Notes: a model not told the origin generated them from the sequence alone. Shown: positions 10,714-21,412, numbered from the stretch's first letter. The stretch: DNA of 64,000 nt from Elephas maximus indicus (GCF_024166365.1 NC_064821.1:51983093-52047092), one strand, 5' to 3'. Translations and numbers: made by a program.

Positions 10714-10885
10714 TTTCTTGTTGTTAGTCCAAGTTAAAAGTAACACATCACTCCAGATCTACACATGAGTGTGTTGTGCTGTCAAGGCTGAGGTTGCTAA
10801 AGCAGAGAGAAAGACTCACACAGGGGGTCCATAGAAACAAAGATTGAGATACCCCGCATCAGCACCCACTTTCTTGTGCCCCCAG

Positions 10886-11093
10886 GAGCCCTGCAGAATC
10901 GTGTCGGTGGTGGAGCCAGGCCCAGAAGAGCAGGGGTTGATGAGTGTCCCAGCTGTGGAGACCTGCCCCAGCGTGGGAACCGCCTGCCTGGAGAGCCTAA
11001 GGCTGCTGGAGGCCAGCCCAGTTGAGGGTCCCTCCTCCCCCAGGGGCCCCCCAGAGCCCCGGGCAACCACGGAGCACACCAATAACAAGATTG
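10886..11093 (+). CDS. TNFRSF8: TNFRSF8 penultimate coding exon
   Basis: Acceptor tgcccccag at 10877-10885; donor G|gtgagt at 11093/11094. It encodes 69 codons plus one base of the middle CD30 cytoplasmic tail. It includes GLMSVPAVETC and GPSSPRGPPEPR and ends in STEHTNNKI-like residues (ATTEHTNNKI), then an E codon split with the last exon. Human CD30 has the same ending and phase. A second AG at 10896 could also serve as acceptor, but only the 10885 site keeps the phase with the 26-nt exon and gives an equal-length alignment. Both neighbouring introns have consensus ends. Confidence 0.93.
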
Positions 11094-11096
11094 GTG

Positions 11097-11160
11097 AGTC
11101 GGTGGGTTGGGGGTCCTGGTGGGGGCAGGGCCGAAGGGGTAGAGGGTGGGGAGGGGGTAA
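11097..11160 (+). promoter_or_regulatory. G-run cluster just inside the last TNFRSF8 intron
   Basis: Many GGG to GGGGG runs follow directly after the donor. Such runs can act as intronic splicing enhancers or form G-quadruplexes. The function is inferred from composition only. Confidence 0.4.
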
Positions 11161-11236
11161 GATGGCGCTAGATCCTGGACCTCAGGGCAAGAACTAAGGG
11201 GCCTGGGGCCGGAAGTAGGGCATGCTTTTTGTGAAA

Positions 11237-11447
11237 ACCAAAACCAAACCAAACCCCTTGCCATCAAGTGGATTTTGACTCATAGCAGCCCTATAGGACA
11301 GAGTAGAACTGCCCCCATAGACTTTCCAACGCTGTAAATTGTTAGGGAAGCAGACTGCCACATCTTTCTCCCATGGAGTGGCTGGTGGGTTCGAACCAAC
11401 CTTTCTGTTGGTAGCCAAATACTTAACCACTGTACCACCAGGGCTCC
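11237..11447 (-). mobile_element. AfroSINE
   Basis: Complete antisense copy with a long A-rich 'ccaaaaccaaacc' tail first and the 'accaccagggctcc' head last. The flanks share ttttgtgaaa (11227-11236 and 11452-11461), a convincing target duplication. Confidence 0.92.
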
Positions 11448-11502
11448 TGCATTTTGTGAAAGAGTTAAACAGTATTTACTGTACAGCACAGCTTGCTTCA
11501 CT

Positions 11503-11620
11503 TTGCCTCTTTACCCCAGTTTCCATTTCTGCAAAATAGGAATAGGAGCAGCACTTACTTCAGCTAAATGAAATACTGCACCCAAAGTGCTGAGCCCGGT
11601 GTCTGCTGTCATTAAAGTAA
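11503..11620 (+). repeat. MIR SINE fragment
   Basis: Degenerate sense MIR around 'catttctgcaaaataggaat'. Confidence 0.6.
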
Positions 11621-11734
11621 AAAGTGACTGCCTCCCCCTATCCCCACTCCAGCAAAGAGCCTGCCCCTCATGGGGACAGGAGGAAGACACACTAGTAGCC
11701 ACTAGACTGCCATTTGTCACCCACATTCTGTCAC

Positions 11735-11895
11735 CCCTATTTATCACACAACCTTTTGAGGGTGGTGTATTTCTCTCCATTTTATAATTGGGGAAACTGA
11801 GGCCCTGAGGGATGAAATGATTTTCCTGTCACACAGCTGCTAAGTGGCAGAGCTGGGACTGGCCGCCAGGTCTGCTGGTCTCAGACGCTCATGGC
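11735..11895 (-). repeat. MIR SINE, antisense
   Basis: Antisense core 'ataattggggaaactgagg' followed by 'cacacagctgctaagtggc'. Confidence 0.8.
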
Positions 11896-12204
11896 TTGCC
11901 TGCACCACACTGGCCTCAGTGGTGCTGCAGGGGCAGCATGGCCGGATCCTGCCCAGGTGCCTGGCACTTTCTGAACTAAAGCTGCCCTCCAGCTGGGACA
12001 GGCTTTGGTCCCCCTAGGGTCTCCCCGCCCACCCCCTGTGTTTTCCCGAAAATTTATACCTGGTCATAATAGTGGTTCCCGTCACCCATCAGGATCCTAA
12101 TTCCGGGTCCTCCCCACCAGCTTCCCCTCGCCTCCTTACATCCTATCCGTAGTCCACAGGGCTGACCGCCTCACTAAATGGCAGTTTCCTGAATGTACTG
12201 AGCT

Positions 12205-12480
12205 CTTTCGCCTCCAGACCTTTGTCGGAGCTGCTTCCTCCTGGAACAGCAAACTCCACCCTCTTGAACCTAGTTAATTCCTTTTGTCCTACAGGGCCCT
12301 GCTTAGTGCCTCCTCTTCCAGGAAGCCATCCTTGCCCCCTCCTCTCTTCGGTCTGGCCCAGATGCCCCTCTAGTCTGCCCTCACCCCTCGGCTCCCTCTC
12401 CACCCCCCCAGTTACCTCAGTGTCCAGCTGTGTGACTGTGTTTACAGGTCTGCCTCCTCCCTCAACCTGGGTGTGAGCCC
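12205..12480 (+). repeat. L2 LINE fragment
   Basis: Sense L2 3' region with 'cttccaggaagccatccttg', the usual L2 phrase for this area. Degenerate and non-coding. Confidence 0.65.
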
Positions 12481-12554
12481 CCTGGAGTGGGGCCTCAGTG
12501 GGCCCACCTCTGTCCCTTCTGAAGGGGTAACTTGTCCTCGGATAATACTGCAGA

Positions 12555-12705
12555 AAACCAAAAAAAAACAAAAACAAACCCGTTGCCATCGAGTCAATTC
12601 TGACTCATAGCCATCCTATAGGACAGAGTAGAACTGCCCCATAGAGTTTCCAGGGAACCTTTTGATCAGCAGCTGTAGTTCTTACCACTACGTCACCAGG
12701 GTTTC
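12555..12705 (-). mobile_element. AfroSINE, internally shortened
   Basis: Antisense tail 'gttgccatcgagtcaattct' and head 'cgtcaccagggtttcc' are present, but about 50 bp of the middle is missing. Confidence 0.85.
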
Positions 12706-14275
12706 CAAATACTACAGAGGTATTGGTAATTCTGCACATTTCTATGGCAGACTCTGGTGGATGAAACTCTTTAGGGCAGTGTCTTTTGTACCAAGCTGAA
12801 ATGATTAGAATTGAAGCTTTCAACAAGCTTTACTTGAAGAAGAAGAAGAAGAAAATGTGTTTTGGGAAATACCATCCAAAGCTTCTCCTTCAAATTTCCT
12901 ATGAAGTCCTAATTGGAACATTTGGGTCCACACTCGTGCCTGGAACTTCGAGGGTGGGGCTCAAGAGTTTACAGGGAGGATGAAGAGGTTCCAGGATCCC
13001 AGGGGTTCAGGGCTTGGGCAGCCTTACTGGAGCAGCCTGCAGCCTTCTGGTGAGAAGGGTGTTTTTACCGCCCCCCACAATGAAGGGAGGGAAGGCCTTG
13101 GGGTTTTCTTGGACACCCCAGAGACAGGTGATCCCCTTGTCCTGCCAATGCCATTCCAGAAGTGCGTCTCTTCAACCCCAGTTCCCAGGACGGACCAGCC
13201 TCAGACCTGAGCTCCCGGGAGGGGATGTGGGGCCTGGGGAAGAGCTGAGAGCCTTTATCCCCCTTCCCTGTGTGCCAGGCAGGGGGCACCCCTTCCCACC
13301 ACCTGCACCCTCTACCCTGGCAAGGTGACTTCCCTGGATTCTGGAGCCTTGGGTGGGACAGGAAGTCCAAGCAGCTTCTGGAGGAAACCCCTCCCCAACT
13401 GGGGAGTGGGAAGCCCGGGAATGGGGGCAGAACCAGAGGGCCAGGACTCGTTGAATGTGCAGTAGCCCCCAGCTTGGGCTTCTTCTACCTGATCACCCCC
13501 AATCCTTGCCACCATGGCCAGATCTCTCCCTCTGCCCATCTCTCTCCTCCTCTATCTCCCTCCCCCATCTGTCCTCTTCTGCCCTGTCTCACTTCCTGGA
13601 CCCCCCTCTCTGTCACCACCTCTGACCACCTTCTTTTGCCCAGCCCCTCCAGCCAGGGTTCCCAGGGTGAGGGCACAGGGCTGATGGAAGGCATGTGGCT
13701 ACAGTCTGAGGCCCTGCCCTGTCCTCTCTCTGCCTCTGGGCTCAGGGTGCCCAGCCCAGGACTTGCCCCATCCCTTCACCTCCCTCCAATTCCCGCTGCT
13801 ATTTTGAATACCTCTCTTTCCCTGGGGGTGTTAAAAACAAACAGAAGAGCTGGTGTTCTGCAGTGGGGCTAAGGGTGCAGGGGCCCTTGAGAATCTCTTT
13901 GGGGTTCCTGAATCAGACAGGTGTAACCAGGTTATCCAGAGAAGCAGGGATCTCTGAGCCCTCCCTACCCCAGCTCTACAGTTCCACCTGGAGCTTCCCC
14001 ATTCATCCTTCTGAGCCCCAGGGCACAGTAGCGAGGATCTTGACCTTCCCTGAGCTTGAGAAGCCGGGCTGCTGTGGTTAGAGTGGGTGACCTGGGGGAG
14101 GTCCAGGCTGCCCCACTTCTTAGCTTCTTGGACAACTTACTCTGTTCCCCTGTTCTCCGGGTCTCCCTCTATAAAATGTCAATGCTGGAAGCTCCGGCAT
14201 CAGACTGTGGTGAGGACTACATGGAATTGTGCCTTTATGGGTGAACTTGGACACTCATCCCAGCAATATTTACCT
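12706..14275. other. TNFRSF8 intron, largely unrecognised
   Basis: Holds an aag-rich tract (12835-12853), a CT-rich tract (13515-13640) and a weak MIR-like stretch near 14100-14250. The long open frames are low-complexity chance frames. Confidence 0.5.
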
Positions 14276-14452
14276 AGGAAACCCTGGTGGCATAGTGGTT
14301 AAGAGCTAGGTCTGCTAACCAAAAGGTTGGCAGTTCAAATCCACCAGGTGCTCCTTGGAAACTCTATGGGGCAGTTCTTCTCTGTCCTATAGAGTTGCTA
14401 TGAGTCGCAATCGACTTTATGGCAAGGAGTTCGTTTTTTTTTTTTTTTTTTT
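14276..14452 (+). mobile_element. AfroSINE with long T-run
   Basis: Sense copy from 'gaaaccctggtggcatagtg' to 'atggcaaggagttcg', then about 20 T. It lacks the middle block seen in the longer copies. Confidence 0.9.
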
Positions 14453-14572
14453 ACTATGTGCTGTGAAGGAAACAGGTGAGAGACCAGCAGTAAGCCATAA
14501 ACACTGACAAATACAGGGCCAGAGCAAGACTGCTAGACTCATTTGGCTGCTGTTGGTAATTTGAGGTTTCTG

Positions 14573-14688
14573 GAGGCTGACTAATTGTCCTGGTTTGCCC
14601 GGGACTGAGGATGTTCCTGGGACCAGGGACTTTCAGTCCTAAATCCAGGAAAGTCCCAGGCAAACTGGGATAAGTTGGTTGCCCTAGG
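14573..14688. mobile_element. Small palindromic DNA element
   Basis: Arms 14587-14610 and 14651-14671 are inverted copies of each other (around gtcctggtttgcccgggact), with partial pairing further out. The layout is that of a short non-autonomous DNA transposon. I cannot name the family. Confidence 0.5.
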
Positions 14689-14837
14689 TTTGTGCTTTAG
14701 GCACGTGGACAGATTCTGCCTGTGCTCTCCTTGGTAGAGGAGAAGGCAGGCTGCCCGGCCCCTGCCTACCGCCTGTCCCCCTCTGCCCCAGGGAGCAGAA
14801 GGGGCAGCCAGGCAGCGTGGGAATTTCTTTGGGGATT

Positions 14838-14950
14838 TCTGCTAATTACCTGGTGACCTTGGGCAGTATTTAACCCCTCTGGGTTTCAGGTTCTTTACCT
14901 ATAAAATGGGGGTGATGACAGAATGTCAGCCTCACAGGAGGAGGTTGAGG
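14838..14950 (+). repeat. MIR SINE fragment
   Basis: Sense MIR around 'ttacctataaaatgggggtg'. Confidence 0.7.
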
Positions 14951-15279
14951 ATCCCAGGAGTTAGTGGGTGTGTGTTTACTTGTGTTACTGTTGTCTATGT
15001 CGGTGCCAGCTTTTTTGTGTGTGTCCCTTCCTAGAAGCACCAAGGGGCCCTTCTTAACTCCTCAGGATGCACTTTCTAGCTGCTTTACCTCCTCTGAGGC
15101 TCAGTACACCTATAAGGTGGCTGGGGCTTACTGTGCCCAGAGAGAACGTACCACCCACCTGGGACCCCACAGACCAGGAGTGGCGGAGCTGGGACCTGGG
15201 ATGTGACCCTCCTCCTCCTCCTTGCCCGCATCACAGCTGGGCGTCGGTCTCCCAGCTCACGCCTCCTTTTGCCTTGCAG

Positions 15280-15524
15280 AGAAAATCTACATTATGAAGG
15301 CCGACACGGTGATTGTTGGGACCGTGAAGACCGAGGTGCCCGAGAGCCGGGGCCTGGCAGTGTCCGTGGGGCCTGAGTTTGAGGAGGAGCTGGAGGTGGA
15401 CCATGCCCCCCACTATCCAGAGCAGGAGACAGAGCGGCCTTTGGGCAGCTGTGAGGATGTCATGTTCTCTGTGGAGGAGGAAGGGAAGGAGGAGTCCTTG
15501 ACCACGACCATCTCTGAGAAGTGA
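15280..15524 (+). CDS. TNFRSF8: TNFRSF8 last coding exon (TRAF-binding tail)
   Basis: Acceptor ccttgcag ends at 15279; the split E codon is completed and 80 codons follow before TGA at 15522-15524. It begins KIYIMKADTVIVGTVK, as human CD30 does. Two TRAF motifs known from human CD30 are intact: PEQET within HYPEQETE (codons from 15417) and SVEEEGKE (15468-15491). The C terminus ends in SEK where human has SGK. The exon is acidic and intracellular; its known role is recruitment of TRAF1/2/5 and NF-kB and MAPK signalling. No frameshift or premature stop. Confidence 0.95.
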
Positions 15525-16540
15525 GGCCTGGCCTGGGATGGGACTGGGAAGGCAGCTGGGTACCTCTGGGAGGCCAGGGTGGCCCTGGAGGCACCAAGTT
15601 GAGGAGCAGAGGCCCATCTGGCCTCAGCTGAGGTTCTAGCATCTAGTGGTGGTTCCAGTATCAACGCAGAGGGTTTCTGTGCTCTCCACTTGCATCCTAC
15701 CTAGCTGCCCCACCCAGCTCCCCAGGGACCCTGAGCTTGTACAGAAGAGACACTCCCAGGGGGCTGGATCTGAAGTGATGTTTGTTGGGGCCACAGAGAC
15801 AAGCAGGAGCCAGGCAGCCTTCCTTCTGCTCTGCCAGGAAGAGCACCTCTCCAGGAGCCCTGGGGACCAGGCACACCCACAAGGGCTGGCCTGCCATGGG
15901 AGGGGTGCAAGCTTTGAGGCTGGCTCCAAGCCTCACCCCTGCCCCAGCACCCTCACACTCCTCCCTGGCCTCAGAGGTGACGCCCACCAGGCCTTGCTGG
16001 CGTGCCACCAGCCACCAGTTACTGTAAACGTGGCCCCCATGGGCACGGAACCAGTGCCTGTGATAGTTTCTTTTGAGTCAAAAGGAAAGTGGAGGCTGGG
16101 CTATCACCGGCGGCCAACCCACCTCAGTCACCGCAGACGCCTGCTTGGCCTGCATATGCCCAGAGTGGGCACCCAGCTTGGCCTCCTGCCCAGTGGACTG
16201 AATGGGGCCCTCCTGGTGTAGCCAGCCCTTCCTGATTCCAGAGCTGTCATGGTGGTCCCAGAGTCCCCCTTGTGCCCACAGGAGGAGGCATCTCAAGACC
16301 CCCGATGTCTGCAGGTCCTCAGCAGCTGTGGAACCCCACCCCTGCTGAAAACCCTGCCCTCTGGCTGACACTCAGAGAAGGGTCTGCTTGGCTCTGCCTG
16401 TGACTTCTTTGCTGAACACGGCAAGGGGAACTTCGGGCCCTGCCTGGGGCCCTTGACTATGCTGTGGATGCCACCCGGTCTTGTCACAAGGCAAGGCTTC
16501 CCAGCTTGAGACTAAGCCCTGCCTAGGTTTTTACCTTCCT

Positions 16541-19500
16541 CTGACCAAGAATGACCAGGAGAGGCTCAGAGGTTCCACACAAACAAGGTTTATTAGTGAC
16601 AGACAGAAAGTAAAAGGCTCACGAGAGAGAGAGAGAGGGAGAGGGGTTTCCATTTATGCTAGCCTCCAGTCTCTCACTGAACAAAGGATTTCTCATGGCT
16701 TATAAAAGTTTTTAGGTGGGAAGAAGGCATTATCTTTATTCATTACGTGCGTGGAAATTTCCAGGAGAAGGGGAGGGATTAAGAAAATCAAATGCGGTGC
16801 AGTTAGAATTCAAGATGGACTTCTTCACAGAGGTTGCTGGAACCAAGATGGAGTCTGTCACAAAGGCTGTTGAGAGGTCGAACAGGACTTATTCGGGGAT
16901 GTTGTGCATGCGTGATGCCTCTGGATCTTGGTTTGAGCCCCAGTGAGGGGTCCCTGTTCATGTTTGTCTCATGTGGAAGGGCATTCATAGGCCACATTGA
17001 TCTTTTTCTTTTTTTTTTTTTTAATTTTTATTGTGCTTTAAGTGAAAGTTTACATATCAAGTCAGTCTCTCACACAAAAACTTATATACACCTTGCTACA
17101 TACTCCCAATTGCTCTCCCCCTAATGAGACAGCCCACTTCCTCCCTTCACTTTCTCTTTACATATCCATTTCACCGGCTTCTAACCCCCTCTACTCTCTC
17201 ATCTCCCCTCCAGGCAGGAGATGCCAACATAGTCTCAAGTGTCCGCCTGATCCAAGAACCTCACTCCTCACCAGCATCACTGTCCATCCCATCGTCCAGT
17301 CCAATCCATGTCTGAAGAGTTGGCTTCGGGAATGGTTCCTGTCCTGGGCCAACAGAAGGTCTGGGGGCCATGACCACCGGGGTCCTTCTAGGCTCAGTCA
17401 GACCATTAAGTCTGGTCTTTTTACGAGAATTTGGGGTCTGCATCCCACTGCTCTCCTGCTCACTCAGGGGTTCTCTGTTGTGTTCCCAGTCAGGGCAATC
17501 ATCGGTTGTAGCCGGGCACCATTTAGCTCTTCTGCTCTCAGGCTGATGTAGTCTCTGGTTTATGTGGCCCTTTCTGTCTCTTGGGCTCATAATTACGTTG
17601 TGTCCTTGGTGTTCTTCATTCTCCTTTGATCCAGGTGGGTTGAGGCCAATTGATGCATCTTAGATGGCCACTTGCTAGCGTTTAAGACCCCAGATGCCTC
17701 TCTCCAAGGTGGAATGCAGAATGTTTTCTTAATAGATTTTGTTATGTCAATTGGCTTAGATGTCCCCTGAAACCATGGTCCCCAAACCCCTGCCCCTGCT
17801 ACGCTGGTCTTTGAAGCATTCAGTTTATTCAGGAAACTTCTTTGCTTTTGGTTTAGTCCATTTGTGCTGACCTCTCCTGTATTGTGTGTTGTCTTTCCCG
17901 TCACCTAACGTAGTTCTTATCTACTATCTAATTAGTGAATACCCCTCTCCTACCCTCCCTCCCTCTCCCCTCTCGTAATCATCAAAGAATATTTTCTTCT
18001 CTGTTTAAACTGTTTCTTGAGGTCTTATAATAGTGGTCTTATACAATATTTGTCCTTTTGCTACTGACTAATTTCACTCAGCTCAGCATGCCTTCCAGAT
18101 TCCTTCATGTTATGAAATGTTTCACAGATTCATCACTGTAGTATTCCATTATGTGAATATACCATAATTTTATTTATCCATTTATCTGTTGATGGGCATC
18201 TTGGTTGCTTCCATCTTTTTGCTATTATAAACAGTGCTGCAGTGAACATGGGTGTGCAAATATCTGTTCGTGTAAAGGCTCTTATTTCTCTAGGATATAT
18301 TCCAAGGAGTGGGATTGCTGTCTCATATGGTAGTTCTATTTCTACCTTTTTAAGGAAGCACCAAATCTATTTCCAAAGTGGTTGTACTATTTGACATTCC
18401 CACCAGCAGTGTATAAGTGTTCCAGTCTCTCCACAGCCTCTCCAACATTTATTGTTTTGTGTTTTTTGGATTAATGGCAGCCTTGTTGGAGTGAGATGAA
18501 ATCTCATTGTAGTTTTGATCTGCATTTCTCTAATGGCTAATGATCATGAACATTTCTTCATGTATCTGTTAGCTACCTGAATGTCTTCTTTAGTGAAGTG
18601 TCTGTTCGTATCTTTTGCCCATTTTTTAATTGGGTTTTTAATCTTTTTGTAGTTGAGTTTTTGCAGTATCATGTAGATTTTAGAGATCAGGTACTGATCG
18701 GAAATGTCATAGCTAAAAACTTTTTCCCAGTCTGTAGGTAGTCTTTTTACTCTTTTGGTGAAGTCTTCGGATGAGCATAGGTGTTTGATTTTTCGGAGCT
18801 CCCAGTTATCTAGTTTTTCTTCTGCATTGTTAGTAATGTTTTGTATACTGTTTAGGCCATGTATTACGGCTCCTAACGTTGTCCCTATTTTTTCTTCCAT
18901 GATTTTTATCATTTTAGATTTTATGTTTAGGTCTTGGATCCATTTTGAGCTTGTTTTTGTGCATGGAGTGAGGTATGGGTCTTGTTTCATTTTTTTGCAG
19001 ATGGATATCCAGTCATGCCAGCACCATTTGTTAAAAAGACCGTCTTTTCCCCCATTTAACTGTTTTGGGACTTTTGTCAAATATCAACTGCTCATATGTG
19101 GATGGATTTATGTCTGGATTCTCAATTCTGTTCCATTGGTCATGTATCTGTTGTTGTACCAGTACCAGGCTGTTTTGACTACTGGGCCATGTGGATCTTT
19201 ACTGAGCATGCTCTGAGCCTGGTGAGGCTTTGAAAAACAACTCAGGAGGGATTATCAGCAGTTTATAGCTGGTCAAGCACACAGGGCCTTGAAATGTAGC
19301 CCCTTATCTTGTCTACCTAGTCTGTTAATCACAAGTAGTTTTCAGGTGCCAGCAGCAAAAGTTATATGGTGGTCTGCACTTAGGACTATTATAGCTGTTC
19401 AAGCACACAGGGCCTTGAAATGTAGCCCTTATTTAATTCAGCCAGCCTGATCTCTTGCCTGTCTCAGTCTGTCCTGGGAAATGAAGAAGCATCTGCCTGA

Positions 19501-19640
19501 AATCTGCCCTACTTGCAAGTCAGGCTGCCACTGGTCCCTGACATCTGGCTCCAGCAACCAAGTCCCTGTGATTGGGGTGGACGTCGAGCGATACAAAGTG
19601 ACATGATTTCCCCAACATGTCCCGCCTTATCTGGACTATA
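16541..19640 (-). mobile_element. Solitary retroviral LTR, antisense, split by an L1
   Basis: Two flanking blocks (about 16541-17005 and 19185-19640) read as one LTR of roughly 900 bp on the minus strand. On that strand a TATA-like ttttataagcc near 16697-16707 is followed about 105 bp on by AATAAA (TTTATT at 16592-16597 on plus), the spacing of an LTR promoter and R region. No retroviral coding sequence was seen. The outer edges are approximate and the family is not named. Confidence 0.6.
17006..19184 (-). mobile_element. L1 LINE, 5'-truncated, inserted in the LTR
   Basis: A poly-T run starts the copy, followed by an afrotherian-type L1 3' UTR (17015-18000), then ORF2 C-terminal sequence. 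The minus-strand frame 18544-19080 has FNKWCWHDW, KMKQDPYLTP and NPIKKWAKDTNRHFTKEDIQ, hallmarks of the L1 ORF2p C terminus. The reverse transcriptase and endonuclease domains are absent. Flanks ggccacattgatcttt (16990-17005) and ggccatgtggatcttt (19185-19200) match at 13 of 16 bases, a target duplication. Confidence 0.92.
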
Positions 19641-20267
19641 GGAGAGAAAGTGCTTGGTTGTTCAGTCTGGACTTCAGGATTTTGGCATTTCACACCAAGG
19701 AGGAAAGTTGCCCCAACTCCCTCAGGGTCTGCAGGCTCATGCAAACATACAAGGAGCCTGGGGAGGAGACATGTGGGCAGAAGATGAGTTTGCCACAGCC
19801 CAGGCTTTTCTGGCAGGCTGCTGGGAGACTCCTGGACTTACCCGCTGCAAACCTCGCCGGGGAAAGCTACTGCTTACTCACCAGCCTGCTCACTCTCTGG
19901 AGGAAGTTGGGGCCAGGTCAGGAATCATGAGGCCTGTTTCTGAAACCACTTAGATGTTTTGGGGAAAGTTGGAGAGGCTGGGGCATCGCGAGAGGTGACT
20001 ACACCAGAACCCTGGACATTGGCAAGAAGAAGTTAAAGTGGGGGAAAATTCTGTTTTTGCCAAAATACCCTTGTGCCACCGTAGTGTGGGTGTCTTCTCC
20101 CCCCAGTGCTTCAGAGGGTAAGCGGCACACAGAGACCACACACCACTGAATAGGGTGGCTCTGGCAGCCTCCATGTGAGAGTACTGACTCAGGTTTCAAT
20201 GCAGTAAATGCACTCCCTCACCATATGGCTCTTCCTAAAACATTTAATTCTCTAAAAATTCATACCA
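19641..20267. other. No recognised feature (TNFRSF8 3' region)
   Basis: Unique-looking sequence between the LTR remnant and the next AfroSINE. No coding match. Confidence 0.45.
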
Positions 20268-20482
20268 GCAACCCAAACCAGCTGCCGTCGAGTCAACCCC
20301 GACTCAATGACGACTCCATATGTATCAGAGTAGAACTGGTTTCCATAGGGTTTTCAAGGACTGCTTTTTGGGAATTAGATTGCCAGGCCTTTCTTCTGAG
20401 GCACTGCTGGGTAGACTCGAACCTCCAACCTTTCGGTTAGCTGCTGAGTGTGGTAATAACCATTTGCACCACACAGGTACTC
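20268..20482 (-). mobile_element. AfroSINE
   Basis: Antisense copy with 'ctgccgtcgagtcaaccccg' tail region and 'gcaccacacaggtactc' head. Similar flanks 'aaaaattc' and 'aaaaatttc' may be its target duplication. Confidence 0.9.
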
Positions 20483-20639
20483 AAAAATTTCGTAAGGCCC
20501 CTTAAAACCAAGGATCATATGGCCGAGGAAACTATCACTGAAATTGAGAAGATTTTAGATCCTCTGGGGGGGAAGTGTCTGAGAAGTCTCTCCACCCAGA
20601 GCAGGGACTCCCTCTGTAGCCCCATGACCCCAGACATCT

Positions 20640-20890
20640 AGTGGGCCAGTCTTTGATCAAGCCCTTCTGAGGACAGGGAGCCACTACTGCTGGGACAGCC
20701 CTTTCCATCGCTGGACAATTCCAACCACAGAGCGGTTCCTCCTCACCTATCAACACATACTCTTCCTCCATGTAACGCCCACTCTCTGGTCCACGACTTG
20801 CCTTCTGAGGGGGTTCAAAATAAAGCCACTCTTGTCATATGGCTCTCTTCAGGTATTTGCACAAAGAAGTCAGGCTGCCCCATGATCCTC
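20640..20890 (+). repeat. L3/CR1-type LINE fragment
   Basis: The phrases 'ctgggacagccctttccatc', 'ggttcctcctcac' and 'ctcttcaggtatttgcaca' follow the order of the CR1/L3 3' region. It contains the candidate TNFRSF8 poly(A) signal. Confidence 0.65.
20819..20824 (+). terminator. TNFRSF8: Candidate TNFRSF8 poly(A) signal
   Basis: First sense AATAAA after the stop codon, followed by a T/G-rich stretch (cttgtcatatggctc). It lies inside an old L3 element, so it could be a coincidence; the distance after removing insertions supports it. Confidence 0.4.
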
Positions 20891-20899
20891 TTCCCTCTG

Positions 20900-21412
20900 A
20901 ACCAACGAAGCAGTCCTGCAGCTTAGGAAAGGGGGCCACAGGATGGCAACTCGAGCGCCTAGCCCTAGAAGCAGAGAAGGGTGCAGGTGAGCCTTGGGCT
21001 TCTGGTCGTGAGCTGGGAGGGGTCCGACCTGTCTCTCTGGTCACAGTACAGGGCAGTTTGGGGCCAACTTCTGCCCCAGGAGAGACCATGGACAGACCTC
21101 GCCCACCCTATCCCCAGGCTGCAGCTGACACTTAGACTTCACTACTGCCCGGCCACTGCACCAGCCACTGCCCACCACGTGGTCAGGCCAAGGATGAAGT
21201 CCCTGCCCTGACCGGTGATGGATGTCCTGTCCTAGCTTCTGGTCATTTGGATGTCCAGAAAGGTAGCTGGACAAGGCCCAACTCCTCAGAGCAGTAAGTC
21301 CCAGGCTGTAAAGACACCCTCCCCCTCCCCACACCATACCACACACACCCTTTTCCTGGAACAGGGAGTGAAAGCAAGTGATGATTGTCTTAACAGCAGC
21401 TATTGTGTTCCA
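20900..21412. other. Intergenic, no recognised feature
   Basis: G+C-moderate sequence between the L3 fragment and the hAT element. Confidence 0.45.

Larger units (their letters stand above)
1..20840 (+). other. TNFRSF8: TNFRSF8 (CD30) gene, 3' part
   Basis: CD30 is a TNF-receptor-superfamily type I membrane protein of activated lymphocytes that signals through TRAF1, TRAF2 and TRAF5. Only the 3' end of the gene is here: three coding exons at 9529-9554, 10886-11093 and 15280-15524, joined by GT/AG introns, then the 3' region. The joined translation aligns with the human CD30 cytoplasmic tail without gaps over the part I can recall. The exons for the ectodomain, the membrane segment and the start of the tail were not found, so sequence left of 9529 is taken as intron. 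The right limit rests on a candidate poly(A) signal at 20819 and is uncertain. Confidence 0.85.
15525..20840 (+). other. TNFRSF8: TNFRSF8 3' UTR (candidate), expanded by insertions
   Basis: No AATAAA or ATTAAA was seen in sense between the stop and 16540. The first sense AATAAA is at 20819. Subtracting the L1 (17006-19184), the LTR halves and the AfroSINE (20268-20482) leaves about 2 kb, of the order of the human CD30 3' UTR. The block 15525-16540 is free of recognisable repeats. The boundary is inferred. Confidence 0.5.

Noticed and set aside
10886..11088. Minus-strand ORFs over the TNFRSF8 exons
   Set aside because: They are reverse-strand shadows of the conserved coding exons.
13270..13872. 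200-residue plus-strand ORF in the TNFRSF8 intron
   Set aside because: Composed of S/P/L-rich text from a CT-rich tract. It lies between two exons whose junction (NNKI-E-KIYI) is already continuous, so no exon is needed here.
15646..16221. 191-residue ORF just after the TNFRSF8 stop
   Set aside because: It falls in the 3' UTR in a different frame and has no recognisable domain.
16697..16707. TATA box for a plus-strand promoter downstream of TNFRSF8
   Set aside because: Its spacing to the reversed AATAAA at 16592 fits a minus-strand LTR instead.
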